This document shows, piece by piece, positions 1-12,040 of a stretch of 64,000 nt of DNA; positions within the stretch are counted from its first letter, which is position 1, and each line of letters starts with the position of its first letter. Origin of the DNA: Rutstroemia sp. NJR-2017a BVV2 (Eukaryota > Ascomycota > Leotiomycetes > Helotiales > Rutstroemiaceae). A program made the position numbers and the translations under genes. The stretch spans positions 1,674,001-1,738,000 of the forward strand of contig NJPS01000013.1 in the NCBI GenBank assembly GCA_002946415.1, in the 5' to 3' direction. The notes under the pieces were generated by a model. The model was not told the origin of the DNA. It searched no databases and saw only the letters and a program-made list of their open reading frames with translations.

Positions 1-2
1 TT

Positions 3-3000
3 CGAATTCTAAAGGATTGGCTGGGATCACATCATCGCCACCCATATCCAACAGATGCAGAACGAGAGGTGTTGATGTCAAAGACTGGATTGAACAAGAC
101 GCAAATCACAAACTGGCTCGCAAATGCACGACGTCGGGGCAAGAGCCGGCCAACGGTCACACCGCCAACTGTGGGTAACTACGCGAATGCTATGGATATT
201 CCCAGGAGAGCTACTCCTGCTCTAGAAAACATGAACCCCTTGGAACGTTGGAAACACTCTCCACCCGAACACGAGCCTGCGTCCGCCTTGGCTATTGCGC
301 AGGCCGTCACCTCTTCTACCTTCTCCTCCGGCATAGACAGCCCATACACGAGTTATGCTGATGATGGTTCGAATCGTTCTCTATGCAATGTTTCATCGAC
401 TAGCAGTTTGGGAACTTCGCATTCTAGTGCTGGCTCGTTTGCTTCAGTCTATTCACACAGATCTCGTGGTTCATTTGGCTCCTTTGGCTCTTTCGGAAAT
501 AAAGGAAGACGACGCCGCCGTCGACAGGCCCCTAGACCTGCGAAAGTTATAGCAGCAGGTCCACCTCGCACTTTCCAATGCACTTTCTGCACGGAATCTT
601 TCAAGACTAAACATGATTGGCAAAGGCACGAGAAGTCCTTGCATTTATCCCTTGAACGATGGATTTGTTGTCCTGAAGGGCCGACACAGTTCTCTACCGA
701 AACCAATCAACCTACATGTGTTTACTGTAGCCACCCGAATCCACCGAAAGGCCATGCAGAAATGCATAATCATTCAAGTTGTGCCGAAAAGCCACTTGGT
801 GAAAGAACTTTTTATCGGAAGGACCATCTCCGTCAGCATTTACATCTTGTTCATGATGTAAAATTCGTGCCTTGGAGTATGGAATCGTGGAAAGCCATAA
901 CGCCAGAAATTCGATCTAGATGTGGTTTCTGTGGAATAGTCATGGAGTCTTGGACGACCAGAGTCGACCATCTTGCCGAACATTTCAAAAGTGGACGAAG
1001 TATGGCTGACTGGAAGGGTGACTGGGGTTTCGAGCCTCAAATCCTCAATATCGTTGAAAATGGAATGCCGCCCTGTAAGTATTCCCTACCCCCCTATTAT
1101 ATCCTTGTGATCACTAATCAGCTTGCAGATCTTATTCACGAAGAACGGAACACTATGCGACCTTTTGAAGCCTCTCAAACTCTCCTGGAAGCTGAGCCGA
1201 CACTCGAAAATCTTATCAAAAGCGGCCTTATTCAATATCTCAATGACAAGCTTCCATATGGTATCACCCCGACGGATGCAGAATTGGTCAATGTTGCGCG
1301 CCAAATCATTCGCAATTTGGACGCAGTGTCAGATACACAACGAGATGCTGAAAGTTCATGGTTACGTGATTTGATATTGGTCTCTGCAGACGCACAGGAT
1401 AATGACCTCAGTGCTGAGAGTTTGCAGAGAGCAAATGACAGTCTCGACTACAACCTCATGGCACTCCAAAAATCGAAGAGTGTCACCGTAGTTCACAAGT
1501 GTCCGAGAGAACAAGCTCTACGGGAGTACGTTATATCGAGACAAATGCTGGGGCTAACAGCTCTGGACTCCGAACTGCAAGCAGAGGCATGTAGAATCAT
1601 CGATGTCGCAGAGAAAACGGCGATGGTACCTTGCAAAGGTGCTGCAACTTGGTTCAAATACCTTATCAATAATTCGACTGCATGGCTTGCCGATTTCAGA
1701 AGACGAGCAGGCTTACCGAGAAGTTCTGAAATGAAAGACGAAAGCGTAAGGCCGAAAGATGACAAAACCATTGATCATTCGATACACAATTATGCGAGAC
1801 TGGAAACAGAACTCAAAGATTATGTTCAACTGCAGGCCACCTTGGGCATTAAGCCCACAGATTCTGATATTCAACGTCATGCTAGGATGATCATATATGG
1901 TAGTGATGACCCTTGGAATCAGACTTGGGCGGATAACGTGGCATATCTACAAATATTCAAAAGTCAAAATGGGCTTGCACCACCAGAGGAGAATATATCA
2001 AACCTGGATCTGCCATCATTCATGGAAGCAAGGGGAAAGGCAATTTCGCCCCCTTCTTCAAGCACTCTTCATTGGGAAGTTGAAGGCTACGACTCTCAAA
2101 TTGGTCCAGCATCGAAGGATGCTTCATCAGGGTTGACCTCTTATACTTACAATCAGCCAATTCATGCACTTGTTTCTAATCAACCTTCCGCAAACTCCAA
2201 TCCCGTACAACCTCTGAAAGACTTCTGCAATGATGCAAACTGTTACAATCGATTGGTTCGAGAACTTTCGAAATTCGTCGCCAGATGTATGTCGCCGAAT
2301 AATCCCAGTCAACATGTAAGTCTATTTCTGCTCATATAAATTTGAGCAAGTGCTAATAACCCTAGCTTCCCTCTGACGAAGAAATCCAAAACCAAGCCCG
2401 TTGGGTAATCTATGACGACGACGATCCATGGAATCAAACGGCAGCAGATAACGCTGAATGGCTCTTACGATTTAAACGCGATGTCGGTCTGGCACCCGCT
2501 AATTCCGGGCCGGGACTACCCACAGGAGTTATATCATGGCAACTCTCATCCGGCGGCTCCGGCTTCTGTCCTCCATATGTCAAACCGGGCAAAGACCTCA
2601 AGGCAGGTGATGCCCAAGACGACATCGAACTCAACGTCGGACGACTCGGTGAAGCGCCCAAAGTGGTCAAGGTCAAAGGCCACACGGTGAACGGATATAT
2701 CAACACGTTGAAAACGCGATACCAACCTCCTGCTCAAGTTTTCTGCTCAAGAGAACTAGAAGATGCACTCTGCGAACTCGTCAATACGGAAAAAGAACAT
2801 GGTCGCGTGCCGAGTGATGAGATGTTAAGAGCGAAAGCGAGGGAGGTTTTGAAGGTGCAGAATACGGCGGCGGATGATGAGGAGTTGTTGGCTAAGTTTA
2901 AGAATCACTATGGAGTCATGAATTTGAGTTCGGCAGGTGATGATGCGAATCAACTACCCTCGCCTCTCTCGTTTTCCAGTTCTAATTCTCAATCGCCGGT

Positions 3001-3655
3001 TCAACCACAATTCCAACCCCAAGCTCAATCGTTCCGCTCCTTTTCATCCTCCATTTCTCCAGTCCGGCAACCGCAACCACAATCCATGCTCACCGCGGCC
3101 TTCTCGAATAATAACCACTCTCCATCCTCGAATAGCAATTCCAACTTGAACTCGATATCCCAAACCCCGGCATTCTTGAGCGATGATGAATTACTGGCAT
3201 CATTCGATCAGGACTTCTTAAATGCAGAGTCATTCGATCAAGTCGCTTCATCTCTCGACTTCGGCAACGAGCCTTCGCTCTTCGAGTCCGGTTTCCCTTC
3301 GAATGTACCCTCACTTCTTTATCCTACTTCTTCCACTACTGCAAATAACATGGATTTCTCTTTCCCTACATCCTCTTCGGCTTCGGCTTTTAACAACCAA
3401 ACTCAACTTAGCAACCAAACTCCACTTAGCACGAATACGAATATGCAGATGGATATGGACATGGACATGGAAATGGATATGGATATGACGTTTCAGATCG
3501 ATGAGCAGGAAATGAATAAGGAGTTGGAGTACGCGAGTTTGCATCGGGTGAGCACGGCAACGGCGAGTCCGTGGAGAAGGAGGGCGAGTGTGAGGTTGGC
3601 GAGGGGTGGGGGAGGGGGAGTTGGTGCGCGGGGCGGAGGGAGAGGTATCTTTTAG
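3..3655 (+). CDS. Homeobox (TALE/KN-type) plus C2H2 zinc-finger transcription factor, 5' end missing
   Basis: Probable nuclear DNA-binding regulator. The start lies before the window, since the frame is open from base 3. Exons are 3-1074, 1129-2315 and 2366-3655; introns of 54 and 50 nt carry CTAAT and GCTAATAAC branch points, and the joined frame gives 1182 residues up to TAG. The first 45 residues are the end of a homeodomain with the helix-3 signature ITNWLANARRR, typical of the TALE/KN class. A C2H2 region follows (FQCTFC...H...H, then further Cys/His pairs to about nt 1010). About five diverged copies of a 50-60 residue module, with a core like PTDxxIQxxARxII and WxxxF, then run from nt 1230 to 2925. 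The C-terminus is Ser/Gln/Asn-rich, with an imperfect Met-Asp run near 3440-3490 and a Gly/Arg tail. Fungal proteins combining homeobox and C2H2 domains are known, but I cannot name a specific orthologue. Confidence 0.88.
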
Positions 3656-4426
3656 GGTGAGATGGGGAGGAGAGGATATGAGATGAGATAGGGGAGGGAT
3701 GAGGAGAAGGTAAAAGGAGCGGGGATGGGGATGGGGGTGGGAGTTTAAATTAGAGGAATAGGCGAGGAGAGATGGCTGGATATTGGGTAAAGGGGATGAA
3801 TGGATGGGATATAGAGAGACGATAATTGGAGATAATAGATAGATTGGTTGGCTGGATCGATCGATCGAACCGCCAAGCCAAGCGAGGGAGTTGCTCTGCT
3901 CTAAACAGATTTCTTTTTCTCATATTTGGTTGCGATTGCGCACAGGTGTGCGCCGGGAGTTGAATTGGATTTAGGCATTGCTATTGAAGGAAAAGGCTTG
4001 GGTTATGTTATGTCATGCTATGCTATGGTATGTTAAAGGCGGAAGAAAACGACACGAAACGAAATGGAATGGAACGACATGAATTAGGATAAAAACGATT
4101 TTATGGATTATCATGCTTTTCAATATGTTTGCCTAACTCTGCTATGTACTGTGTATAATTGGGTGCATCCATCCGTCCATCATGTATCTCGAGATAAACG
4201 CATCTACCTACCCAGCTACCCGACCAGACAGTTATCAAACCAGCTACAGTATTCACCCGTCCGTCCGTCCGCCTATGTATCAAACGAACCAAATCAACCC
4301 AGTTCAATCCCCCAAAAAAACAAAACTAAAAACTCGATCCCAATGCACGCACGCCATGCCCAACCTAGGACTACCCCCCTACCGAACCAAACAATCCGTA
4401 AAACTCCATTCTCCATTTCCCACTCC
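3656..4426. other. Convergent 3' intergenic region
   Basis: This lies between the stop codons of the homeobox factor (+) and the F-box gene (-), so it should hold both 3' untranslated regions. The left part is purine-rich with short ATG/GGAT-like reiterations. Around 4005-4035 there is a TATG/TATGC-type stutter. Short open frames here (for example 4103-4678 on +) have biased Ser/Pro/Thr/Leu composition and partly mirror the coding exon on the other strand. I see no supported gene. Confidence 0.6.
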
Positions 4427-7400
4427 TTACAACCTTGCGTAGATAACATCCTTCTCAAAGATCCTCACCCCAATCACATCACAAAACTTCAACCCCTCCA
4501 CACTCTCCACCTTCCAAATCCCATTCCCAGCTGCCCCTCCCTCTCCATCCTCACTCTCACTCTCACTCGCACTATCACCCAACCCATCCGCACCCAACCC
4601 CAGCCCCAAATCTCCCCACTCCCCATCCGCAGACATACCCGCTCCCAACCCCAACCCCCAAGTGCCCTCTGCGCCTAGAACCGCCTCCACGAAGCCCTTC
4701 CCCTTCTTCTTCCCCTTTCCCTTGTTCTTCCCATCCGCGCTCTTTCCCGCGCCGCCGTTCTTCCCGCTCTTCGCGTCTCGGCCCTCGCCCGCGCCCGCTC
4801 CCTTCTTTTTCCGCACCAGCTGCTCGACCGACTTCTCCAGCGCCAGGTACTCTAGTTTCGAGGCCGGGTCGTGCGCTACGCTGTCCATGGTGAATTTGCG
4901 GAATTCTTTGATCACCCACATGCACGTGTCTTCTGAGCGGAACTCGATTGCGTGGAGGGCGTGGAGGGATTCTAGGCCTGTGAGGTTTTGATGGAGGACG
5001 TGCTGGAGGGGGTAGGTCAGTTAGTAAATTACAATTGGAAGATGCGGGGCAAAGAAAATGAAGAAGAGAAAAGGGGAGCATGATACGGATGAGGAGAAAA
5101 AACAAAAGAAAAAGAAACACACCATAGTAGTGACATCAAAAATGCCCGCCAACTCCTCCAACTTCTTCGCCTTCCTACAAAGCAGGGCCGCCGTCTTAAC
5201 ATCCACATCCCAGTCCTGACTCTCATCATTATGCAGCATCAAGACCCTCATTGTACCCGCATGCTTCTTCAACACCAATCTCCTAATCATCTCCATCGTA
5301 ACCGTAGTCTTCGCCGCCGTACTCTCTACCCGCGTTCGCGAAGACCTCTCTAAGAGTAACAATTCCTCTACCTTTTGCAAACGGTGCACACACGCCAGGA
5401 AAGGAGGTGTCACGTTATCCGTGTAGATGTTGCAGAGAGGCAGGGGAGTGGATTTATTTTCTCGGGAGACGAGGTTCCAGAAGGGGACTTGGGTACCAAC
5501 GTTCAATAAAGTGAGGCTGCGGAGTACGGTGATATCGATGGCTTTCAGGAGGGTTGTGGCTTTGACGGGGATGAGGGAGATGGAGAGGGCTTCGAGGGTG
5601 AGGCCGCGGGTTTTGCGGATGTAGGCGCTCATTGCGGCGGCAGTGTCGGTGGATGTATGGTCGTGTTTGAGAGTTGACTCGTCAGTATTGAGTGTTAACT
5701 TGCTTGGAGGCAAAGTCCCATTTGTTTTTGGCTTGGATGAGGTCGCCGTTGGATTTTCATTCAGAGCTGTTTCTGTAGACCCCTCTTTTGCTTCTTTTTC
5801 CGACTCGGTGGTTGATATACTTGTGCTATCGGCGTTCTCTGTCTCCGCAACGACATCTTGTGTTTCTGGCTCCTCGATATCGATGTCATCGGGACTAGAA
5901 ACATCTTCATCATTAGACGATTTTGTGGCCGCTGGTTTAGACTCGTCAAAAAGTGAAGGCTGTTCTTGGGCTTCGGTTTCGTCGTTGACGTTATTATCTT
6001 TCTCGGCACTTTTCTCGCCGTTAGCATCGCTAGAGCTCGCTTCCGCTTCCTCTGGTTTCTTGATTTCCTCCTTTTCTTCTTTATCTGTTGGCTTGCTCCC
6101 CTCATTAGTACTGTTGATGTACTTTTGGGTAGCTTCCTCAAGCATAGCGACAACCTCCTTGGCCGTTTCATCAGAATCTCCACCCGCGCTATGATTAGCC
6201 ATAATCTTTGCTGCTAGCTTAGGTAGCTCGCGCAACATCTTTAAATGTGGCTCCTCTTCAGGTTTGGATTCGGAATCTTCATCTGTTTTGGATGTTTTTG
6301 ATTTGTCTTTCGGGCTGGGTTGTTCAATGCCAAACAGCTTTCCCAAAACTGCTTCTTGTGCTTTCTTCTCTTCCATAGCTTGAATGGCCTTAGAAGGAGC
6401 ATATGGATCGACGGTAGGTTGAGAAGATCCAGAGACTGCTGGTATAATTTGTCCAAATTCATCTTCGGCCTCTGACTCCTCGTCCGATGGAATATCAGGA
6501 GGTGGTTTCCTGGACTTTCCAGCAAGCGAATCAGAGAATGATAGCTTGAGGGTAGTCAATGTGGTCGAAGAGTTCTCTATGCAGTCCTTGATTTCAGATA
6601 CGTAGTCCAGAGTGTCCATATCAAGCACAGCCAGTGACTTTAAGTTCTTAAAACCAGAAATCGTTGGAGGTTTTTGACCAGAGGGTGATTTCTTAGAATT
6701 GGTACCATTTTTATCCGTCTTGGCTGCTGTAATATTATTGATGAAGGAAGGATAAGGAGGAAGGTATGGGCTGTGTATATTCGAGGGAGAAGGGGTTTTG
6801 GGCGGAGACGAGCTCGAGCTCAGTAATGGGGGCGGGGTCTGGTATATCGATTTGCCGGCTTGCATCCGTAAATGTAAATGTTGTAGAGCCGTGATTTTGT
6901 GCAGTTCTTTGAAGACTTCTCGACTCAATTCTACACGTATATCCCATCTACAGGTCTATCTATCAGCATAATATTCGTGAAGCCTTGGATTGGGGCCACC
7001 AACCTGAAGGTCTCAAGTGCCTTAGCCTTGCGCAGAGCCAAGAGGAACAGAGTGTTCATGAATTTCCCACAGCTCTCATCATATAGATAATGGCGATACA
7101 TGCGCTCCCCCTTATCGCCCCCGGTTAAAGTTTCAAGAATAATTTCTTTCAGATATCGGGCATAGTTGTAATCGCTCGTAGTAAAAGTATCCAGGCCTCC
7201 GGCCAAGCTGTCGATTGGGGACTCATTGGAGGGGACATCGTCGTCTGGGAAAACGATATGAAAGCTTCGATATAGATGCTCGGCTGCAAGATTTCGGAAA
7301 TGCTTCGAGACTAAAGACAGAGCAATCAGATCTTGCGTGGTGGCCTAGATAGATAGACTGTTAGCCTGCGCCGGAATGAATAACAATCGCAACTACGAAT

Positions 7401-7836
7401 GCGCATGGGAGTTGCGCGAAATAAAATGCAGGAGACCAACATGACTTAATATTTCAGACTGGCATTCCCGAGGCAGATGCAGGAATTGTGATTGCAAGCC
7501 TTTGGTTTCAGCTTCTGTCTTTGGGGTATCCATTATATCCATAGTGGCAGTGGAAGAAGAGGGAGCTGTCGCATCAGTGGGTTCGAGAGATGTTCGTTTG
7601 TTCTGCGAGTTCAAAGGCTCTACACCCTTCGAGTCAAACTTGTCCTGCAACAAACTAGAATGAAAGGCCTTTGTAATTGGGCTCGTAAATTTCTGACCTC
7701 CAACTTTTATGGCGAATATATTTCCAGGCATGATGGATTCGCTCAGCCTCAGCTGTTCGAGTTGTGACTGAGTGGACGAATTGCTAGCGGTGGGGCGGGG
7801 CGTAAGTAAATGTTGGTGGGTGTTGCGGGGTTCCAA
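4427..7836 (-). CDS. F-box protein with leucine-rich-repeat-like segments
   Basis: Probably the substrate-recruiting subunit of an SCF ubiquitin ligase. Exons on the minus strand are 7836-7441, 7344-7004, 6947-5123 and 5002-4427; introns of 96, 56 and 120 nt restore one frame of 1045 residues. Joining exons 1 and 2 creates an F-box: LHLPRECQSEILSH is followed by DLIALSLVSKHFRNLAAE. Further on, segments such as ALQHLHLRM, LKSLAVLDMDTLD, TTLTTLKLSF, LRSLTLLNV and KVEELLLLER have LRR character. A long acidic Ser/Glu/Lys-rich spacer (about nt 6500-5700) splits the LRR-like blocks. The C-terminus is Lys/Gly-rich and then Gly/Asp/Glu-rich. The start is uncertain: a second Met at 7731 would remove 35 residues. 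The last intron has a clear TTTACTAAC branch point. The substrate is unknown. Confidence 0.8.
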
Positions 7837-8644
7837 GGTCGCCAGGGGGGAGTGGGCCTCAGCCTGGGCCTTGGACAGATAGTTTTTGGTTTTCAGCTTT
7901 TAGCCTGGGAGGCGCGAGAGGCGTTCCGCAGCTTAGTGTTCAAGCACAGCACAGGTCCTACAGTTGATCTGAGACAGCGCAAGCCCGCTGCAGCTTGCTT
8001 GTGTGCAGACAAGCAGTCCCTGTCCTACGTAATTGCAAAATTATCTGAAGGAAGAGCAAATAAATCACTCTTGTATAACTTATCGTTTGCTATTTGCTAT
8101 TTATTTCCTACGACGCTTCATACTTTCTCGATACCTTAGTGCGGAGGGGGAAAATCGATGAACCGAAGGCTCGGTCCTCCGGTACACAGCATATATCTTC
8201 GACGTCAGGTTTTCAATGGATGGTCTCACAAACGCAACAGTGTATGAAATAACGCTATTCATTTGGCCCATTTCTGTACAAGAAGTTTACAGGCCAGCCT
8301 CGACTTTAGGGGGTATGTACACAAGTCTGATGCGATAGAGCATAGCGTCTCCCTTTCAAGCCTACAATGCAACAGATCCAGATACCTGGGTGAGAGGAGA
8401 AAAGACAGAGCGAGCATATGAGCATCATCGATCTGGACTTAGTACTAAACCTATCTGCTCCTTTTCCCCTACTGCTTTGACTTAACGATGATAAATTTGA
8501 AATGCTAGCGCTTGATGTCACCATATATGAGCTACAATGTGAATAGTAAAGCCAACATCATCACAGACCCATCTATCCTTGGATTTAGAATTCCTTTTGG
8601 TATTTATACATTTTTGTAACCTATCTACTCACCCATGCAGATCA
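7837..8644. other. Intergenic: promoter of the F-box gene and 3' region of UTP12
   Basis: Both flanking genes are on the minus strand, so this holds the upstream region of the F-box gene and the end of the UTP12 transcript. I see no open frame with recognisable protein character, no repeat and no RNA gene. Confidence 0.5.
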
Positions 8645-11600
8645 TCATGACACTTGAACAAACCCCCTCTTCTTCTTACTTTTGGTATCATCTTCCTCCC
8701 ACGTCTCCTCGTCCACATAATCCTTAACCCCCTTCTCCTTCACCTTCTCCCCCACAATCCTCAGCGCCGCAAGGTTATAACCCATCTCATCCTTTTGTCT
8801 CTTCAAAGCGCGCCTTAAATTACCTCTAATACCCTCCAACAGCACCCGCATCGTCTTGCTCGCCACAATCTGTCTATGGTGCGTCTTAAGCATGAAAAAC
8901 AATATCCGACACGTCAGTGGGACATTCATTTCCCTGGTGGCGAAAATGTTCAGGAATGTGAAAAGCATCGGTAAAGTGCTGAAGGGTAGAACAAGCAGCG
9001 CGTCGTGTAGAGCTGCGGCTTTGATTTTCTGTAACACGTTTAGGACGTGGGTTTCGGCGCTGATGCCGCCGAGTGCCATGAATAGGAGGTTTCGGGGCGG
9101 GGGCGCGGTGTTGGGATTTGCTGCTTTGGCGACGTGGTATTCTTTCATAAGCTCGAGATCCGCGGTGCCGATTTCGAGGGCTTCGACGATTTTCTCGCCC
9201 GCCATGAGGGTCTCAACTGTTTGTTTGCCCGCGGCACCAACTTCGGCGTCGTCATCATCTTGGTCTTTGTCGGGCCCGAGAGAAGTTGTTAAGGTAGTTT
9301 CGTACAGTTCTTCGAGTTCTTTTTCTTTTTCTTCTTCGAGGAAAATCTGCTCGTCTGTTTGCTGCCACACGCGGATACTCTTGTCATGACTGGCACTGAC
9401 AACGAAGTCACCTGTGCGACTGATTGCTAATGCCCAGATCTCGCCGTGATGGCCGTCGAGTCGTTGAATCTGCTCAAATTTGTCGCCGTCCCAGTATTTG
9501 ATCATTTTGTCCTTGCTGCTGCTGAAGAAGTGGTGGCCGTTGCCGTCTTGGGAGTGGGGTATGAATGCGACTTGGAGAATACTGTCTTGGTGTGCGAAGA
9601 ATGCTTTGTGGCAGTCTCCAAAATCAAGACCCCATAATCGGATGTTCTTGTCCGCGGAACATGTTACGATGAGTTTGCTATCGAAAGAGATATCCATGCT
9701 GAGAACAGGTAGTTTGTGGCCATACAAGTTCAGGAATAACTTGAGAGAATCTACGAAGAAAACCTTGACTGTGTTGTCGAGAAGTGCAACAGCTATCAAT
9801 CGTGCGTCTGGTGAGAATCTTATACTGAGTACATCGTCGGAGACCTTGAGAGTTCTAGCGTGAACGAGTCTCAATTTCGGTGTGGTTCGCTTTGTCCCTG
9901 GAATTTCGTCCTGAAAGACCTCGAAGTTCCAGAATTTGGCTGACTTATCCGCACTGCCTGACACGACCGAACGACCATCTGGGTGTACCTGTAAGCTCCA
10001 AACCGCACCTTCGTGGGCTTTGATCGATTCCAGCATAGCAGCTGAAGCTACATCAAATAACTCTAGTTCACCTGATTTGGTTCCAACCACTACAATCTTG
10101 TCACCGGGTAAGAATGCACAACATAGTGCATAACCGCACTCAAAACTTCGAATGCAACTTCTTGTCCGTACGTTCCATATTTTCAGCCCACCATTTGATG
10201 CGGAGGCAAGCATTCTGTCGTCTGAGCTCAAAGCCAGAGCACGGATATCAGCTCTGTGACCAGGCATTTCCACCGAAAGTGTCCGCGAATAATCTGGTAA
10301 CTCGTCGCTCTTAGCCTTCTTGCTTTTCTCTTTGGTCGCAACGGTATAAACCTCGAGTTGATTGTTTGTAGTCGCTACTAGCAGTTGGATAGATTTTGTG
10401 CCCTTGATTCGAACCCAGTCGGCTGATCGAACCTTGCCTCCTGTTCTTACGATAACATACGGCACGAAAAAGTCGCTAATGTCAGCACTTGAAATATCCT
10501 CAGACTTCTCATCTGCTTCGGCTTCCACTTCAGTTTCTTTTGCTGCTGAACCTAGCTTTTCCCTCCTCCTTCTGCGCTTGCGTGCAAGACTTCTTTTCAC
10601 TTCCTCCTCTGACCTCATCCTCCAGATCTCTACCGCCTTTTCAGATCCATGAACCGCAAAATAATCGAGACGGGGATGAAAAGATATTTCAAGAGCTCTG
10701 TCTTTCCCCTGTCGATGTAGAACGCCTCTACTTTGCAAGTACTTGGCGTCGACAGCACTGTTCACCTGTTTCGATAACTTATACAAGCCAGAAAGATCGA
10801 TAGACCAGACCCTCATCTCACCATCGTTTCCGGCTGTGATGCAGCCACTGCCGTCTGGCGAAGTACCAACAGCCCAGCATTCTCCATTGGTCTGAGCGAC
10901 ATGAGTCTCAATACAGTGTTGTGATGTCATGTCCCAGAGTTTGATGAGAGCGTCTTTTCCAGTTGTAAGAAGGAACCCATCGAATGAGCCTCCCTCCTCA
11001 TCAGTAATCATATCCTCATCTTCCTGTGACTCCTGCGGTGCTTCAGGCTGTATAAATTGTAGGCCAGTGATCTGGTCCTTATGTCCTCGCAGTTTGAACA
11101 GACCAACCTCAGCCACCAGATCCCAGATTATGACATCTGTATCTTTGGAGCCGCTAGCCAATCGGACACCAGACTTGTCGAACGTAAGAGTGGTAATGGC
11201 AGACTTGTGCCCGTTGAAACTGACTATAACAGTGGCAATTTTCGAATCCCATAATCGTATGCTTCCGTCCTCGTATCCAACAGCAAATATGTCCACATCT
11301 GTCTTGCTCTGCGCGATGGCTGTTACTTGAGATTTGCAATCAGCTTCTCTCCACCGACTCAAAAGCTCTCCTGTCTTTATTTCCCAGCACAACACCTCCT
11401 CATTGGCAGCAACTATGGCCCTCCCCGAGCCTGTACTTCGGCTTGACGACCCGGATCCATCTGTTGACCAAACAACATTGGAAGTGCTTGAATTAATAAC
11501 ACCAAAGGATTTCGAATGTTCGTATTTCCTGTATATTAAGAAATTAGTGAACTATCTTATGTTGGCCCATTGAGTAAACTCACAAGTAGGATTTCACCAT
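8645..11600 (-). CDS. UTP12: U3 snoRNP / small-subunit processome WD40 protein Utp12 (Dip2, WDR3)
   Basis: Nucleolar scaffold of the UTP-B module, required for early 18S rRNA processing. Exon 1 is only 17 nt (11600-11584). A 55-nt intron (11583-11529) leads to exon 2, 11528-8645, giving 966 residues against 943 in yeast Dip2. The spliced N-terminus begins MVKSYLKYEHSKSFGVI, closely matching the start of yeast Dip2, which fixes the start codon. About a dozen WD40 repeats follow, with blades such as SGSKDTDVIIWD, SGSADKSAKFWN and SASHDKSIRVWQ. The C-terminal Utp12 helical domain (HVLNVLQKIKAAALHDALL onward) follows a short acidic stretch. The Lys-rich tail ends KSKKKRGFVQVS. It is divergent from ARPC2, with 440 bp between start codons. 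Identification is secure. Confidence 0.95.
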
Positions 11601-12040
11601 TTTTACGCCTTGTCGCAAAAGTCGTTCAGGAACCAGAACTTTTTTTTTGACTGATGCGATAAAATTCCTTAGTGGCACCGACCGATAAGCATGGGGTTTT
11701 GGGTAGCTAAAGCGGCATCCAAGGAAATAGCAGCTTCCTGCTGCTATGATTTAGGTCACATTGTACGGGGAGCTCACCTACAATTTGCTTGTTGATACTA
11801 CAAATTCCCATTGAAGTCTCGGACGACACCTTGTACCTTCGGATTTTATATATCTCGTCCATTGACTCATTCTCCTTCATCCTTGGCACTCGCAGCACTT
11901 CTGCGCCGCTTTTGTCACCAAGCTAAACTGTCCGCCCCACGTCGTCAGCCCGACCTACAACACAGCAGCACCTCGAAATACACAGTCAGGTATCTAGCTC
12001 CGGGAAGACAACTAGACCACAACCCTCCCACCCAAGCAAA
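11601..12040. promoter_or_regulatory. Divergent promoter region, UTP12 / ARPC2
   Basis: The 440 bp between the two start codons must contain both promoters and both 5' leaders. The stretch before ARPC2 is rich in C and A and ends CAAGCAAAATG, a typical fungal start context. No specific factor site can be assigned by eye. Confidence 0.5.

Noticed and set aside
2366..3655. Second gene starting at a Met near 2663
   Set aside because: A 50-nt intron at 2316-2365 with a strong branch point joins this frame directly to the homeobox exon, and the repeated module continues across the junction.
5643..6194. Plus-strand 183-residue open frame
   Set aside because: It is the mirror of the acidic spacer of the minus-strand F-box gene; its Ser/Val-rich composition is a by-product of that sequence.
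10407..10416. GATTCGAACC (B-box on the minus strand)
   Set aside because: It lies inside a conserved coding part of UTP12 and no tRNA fold surrounds it.
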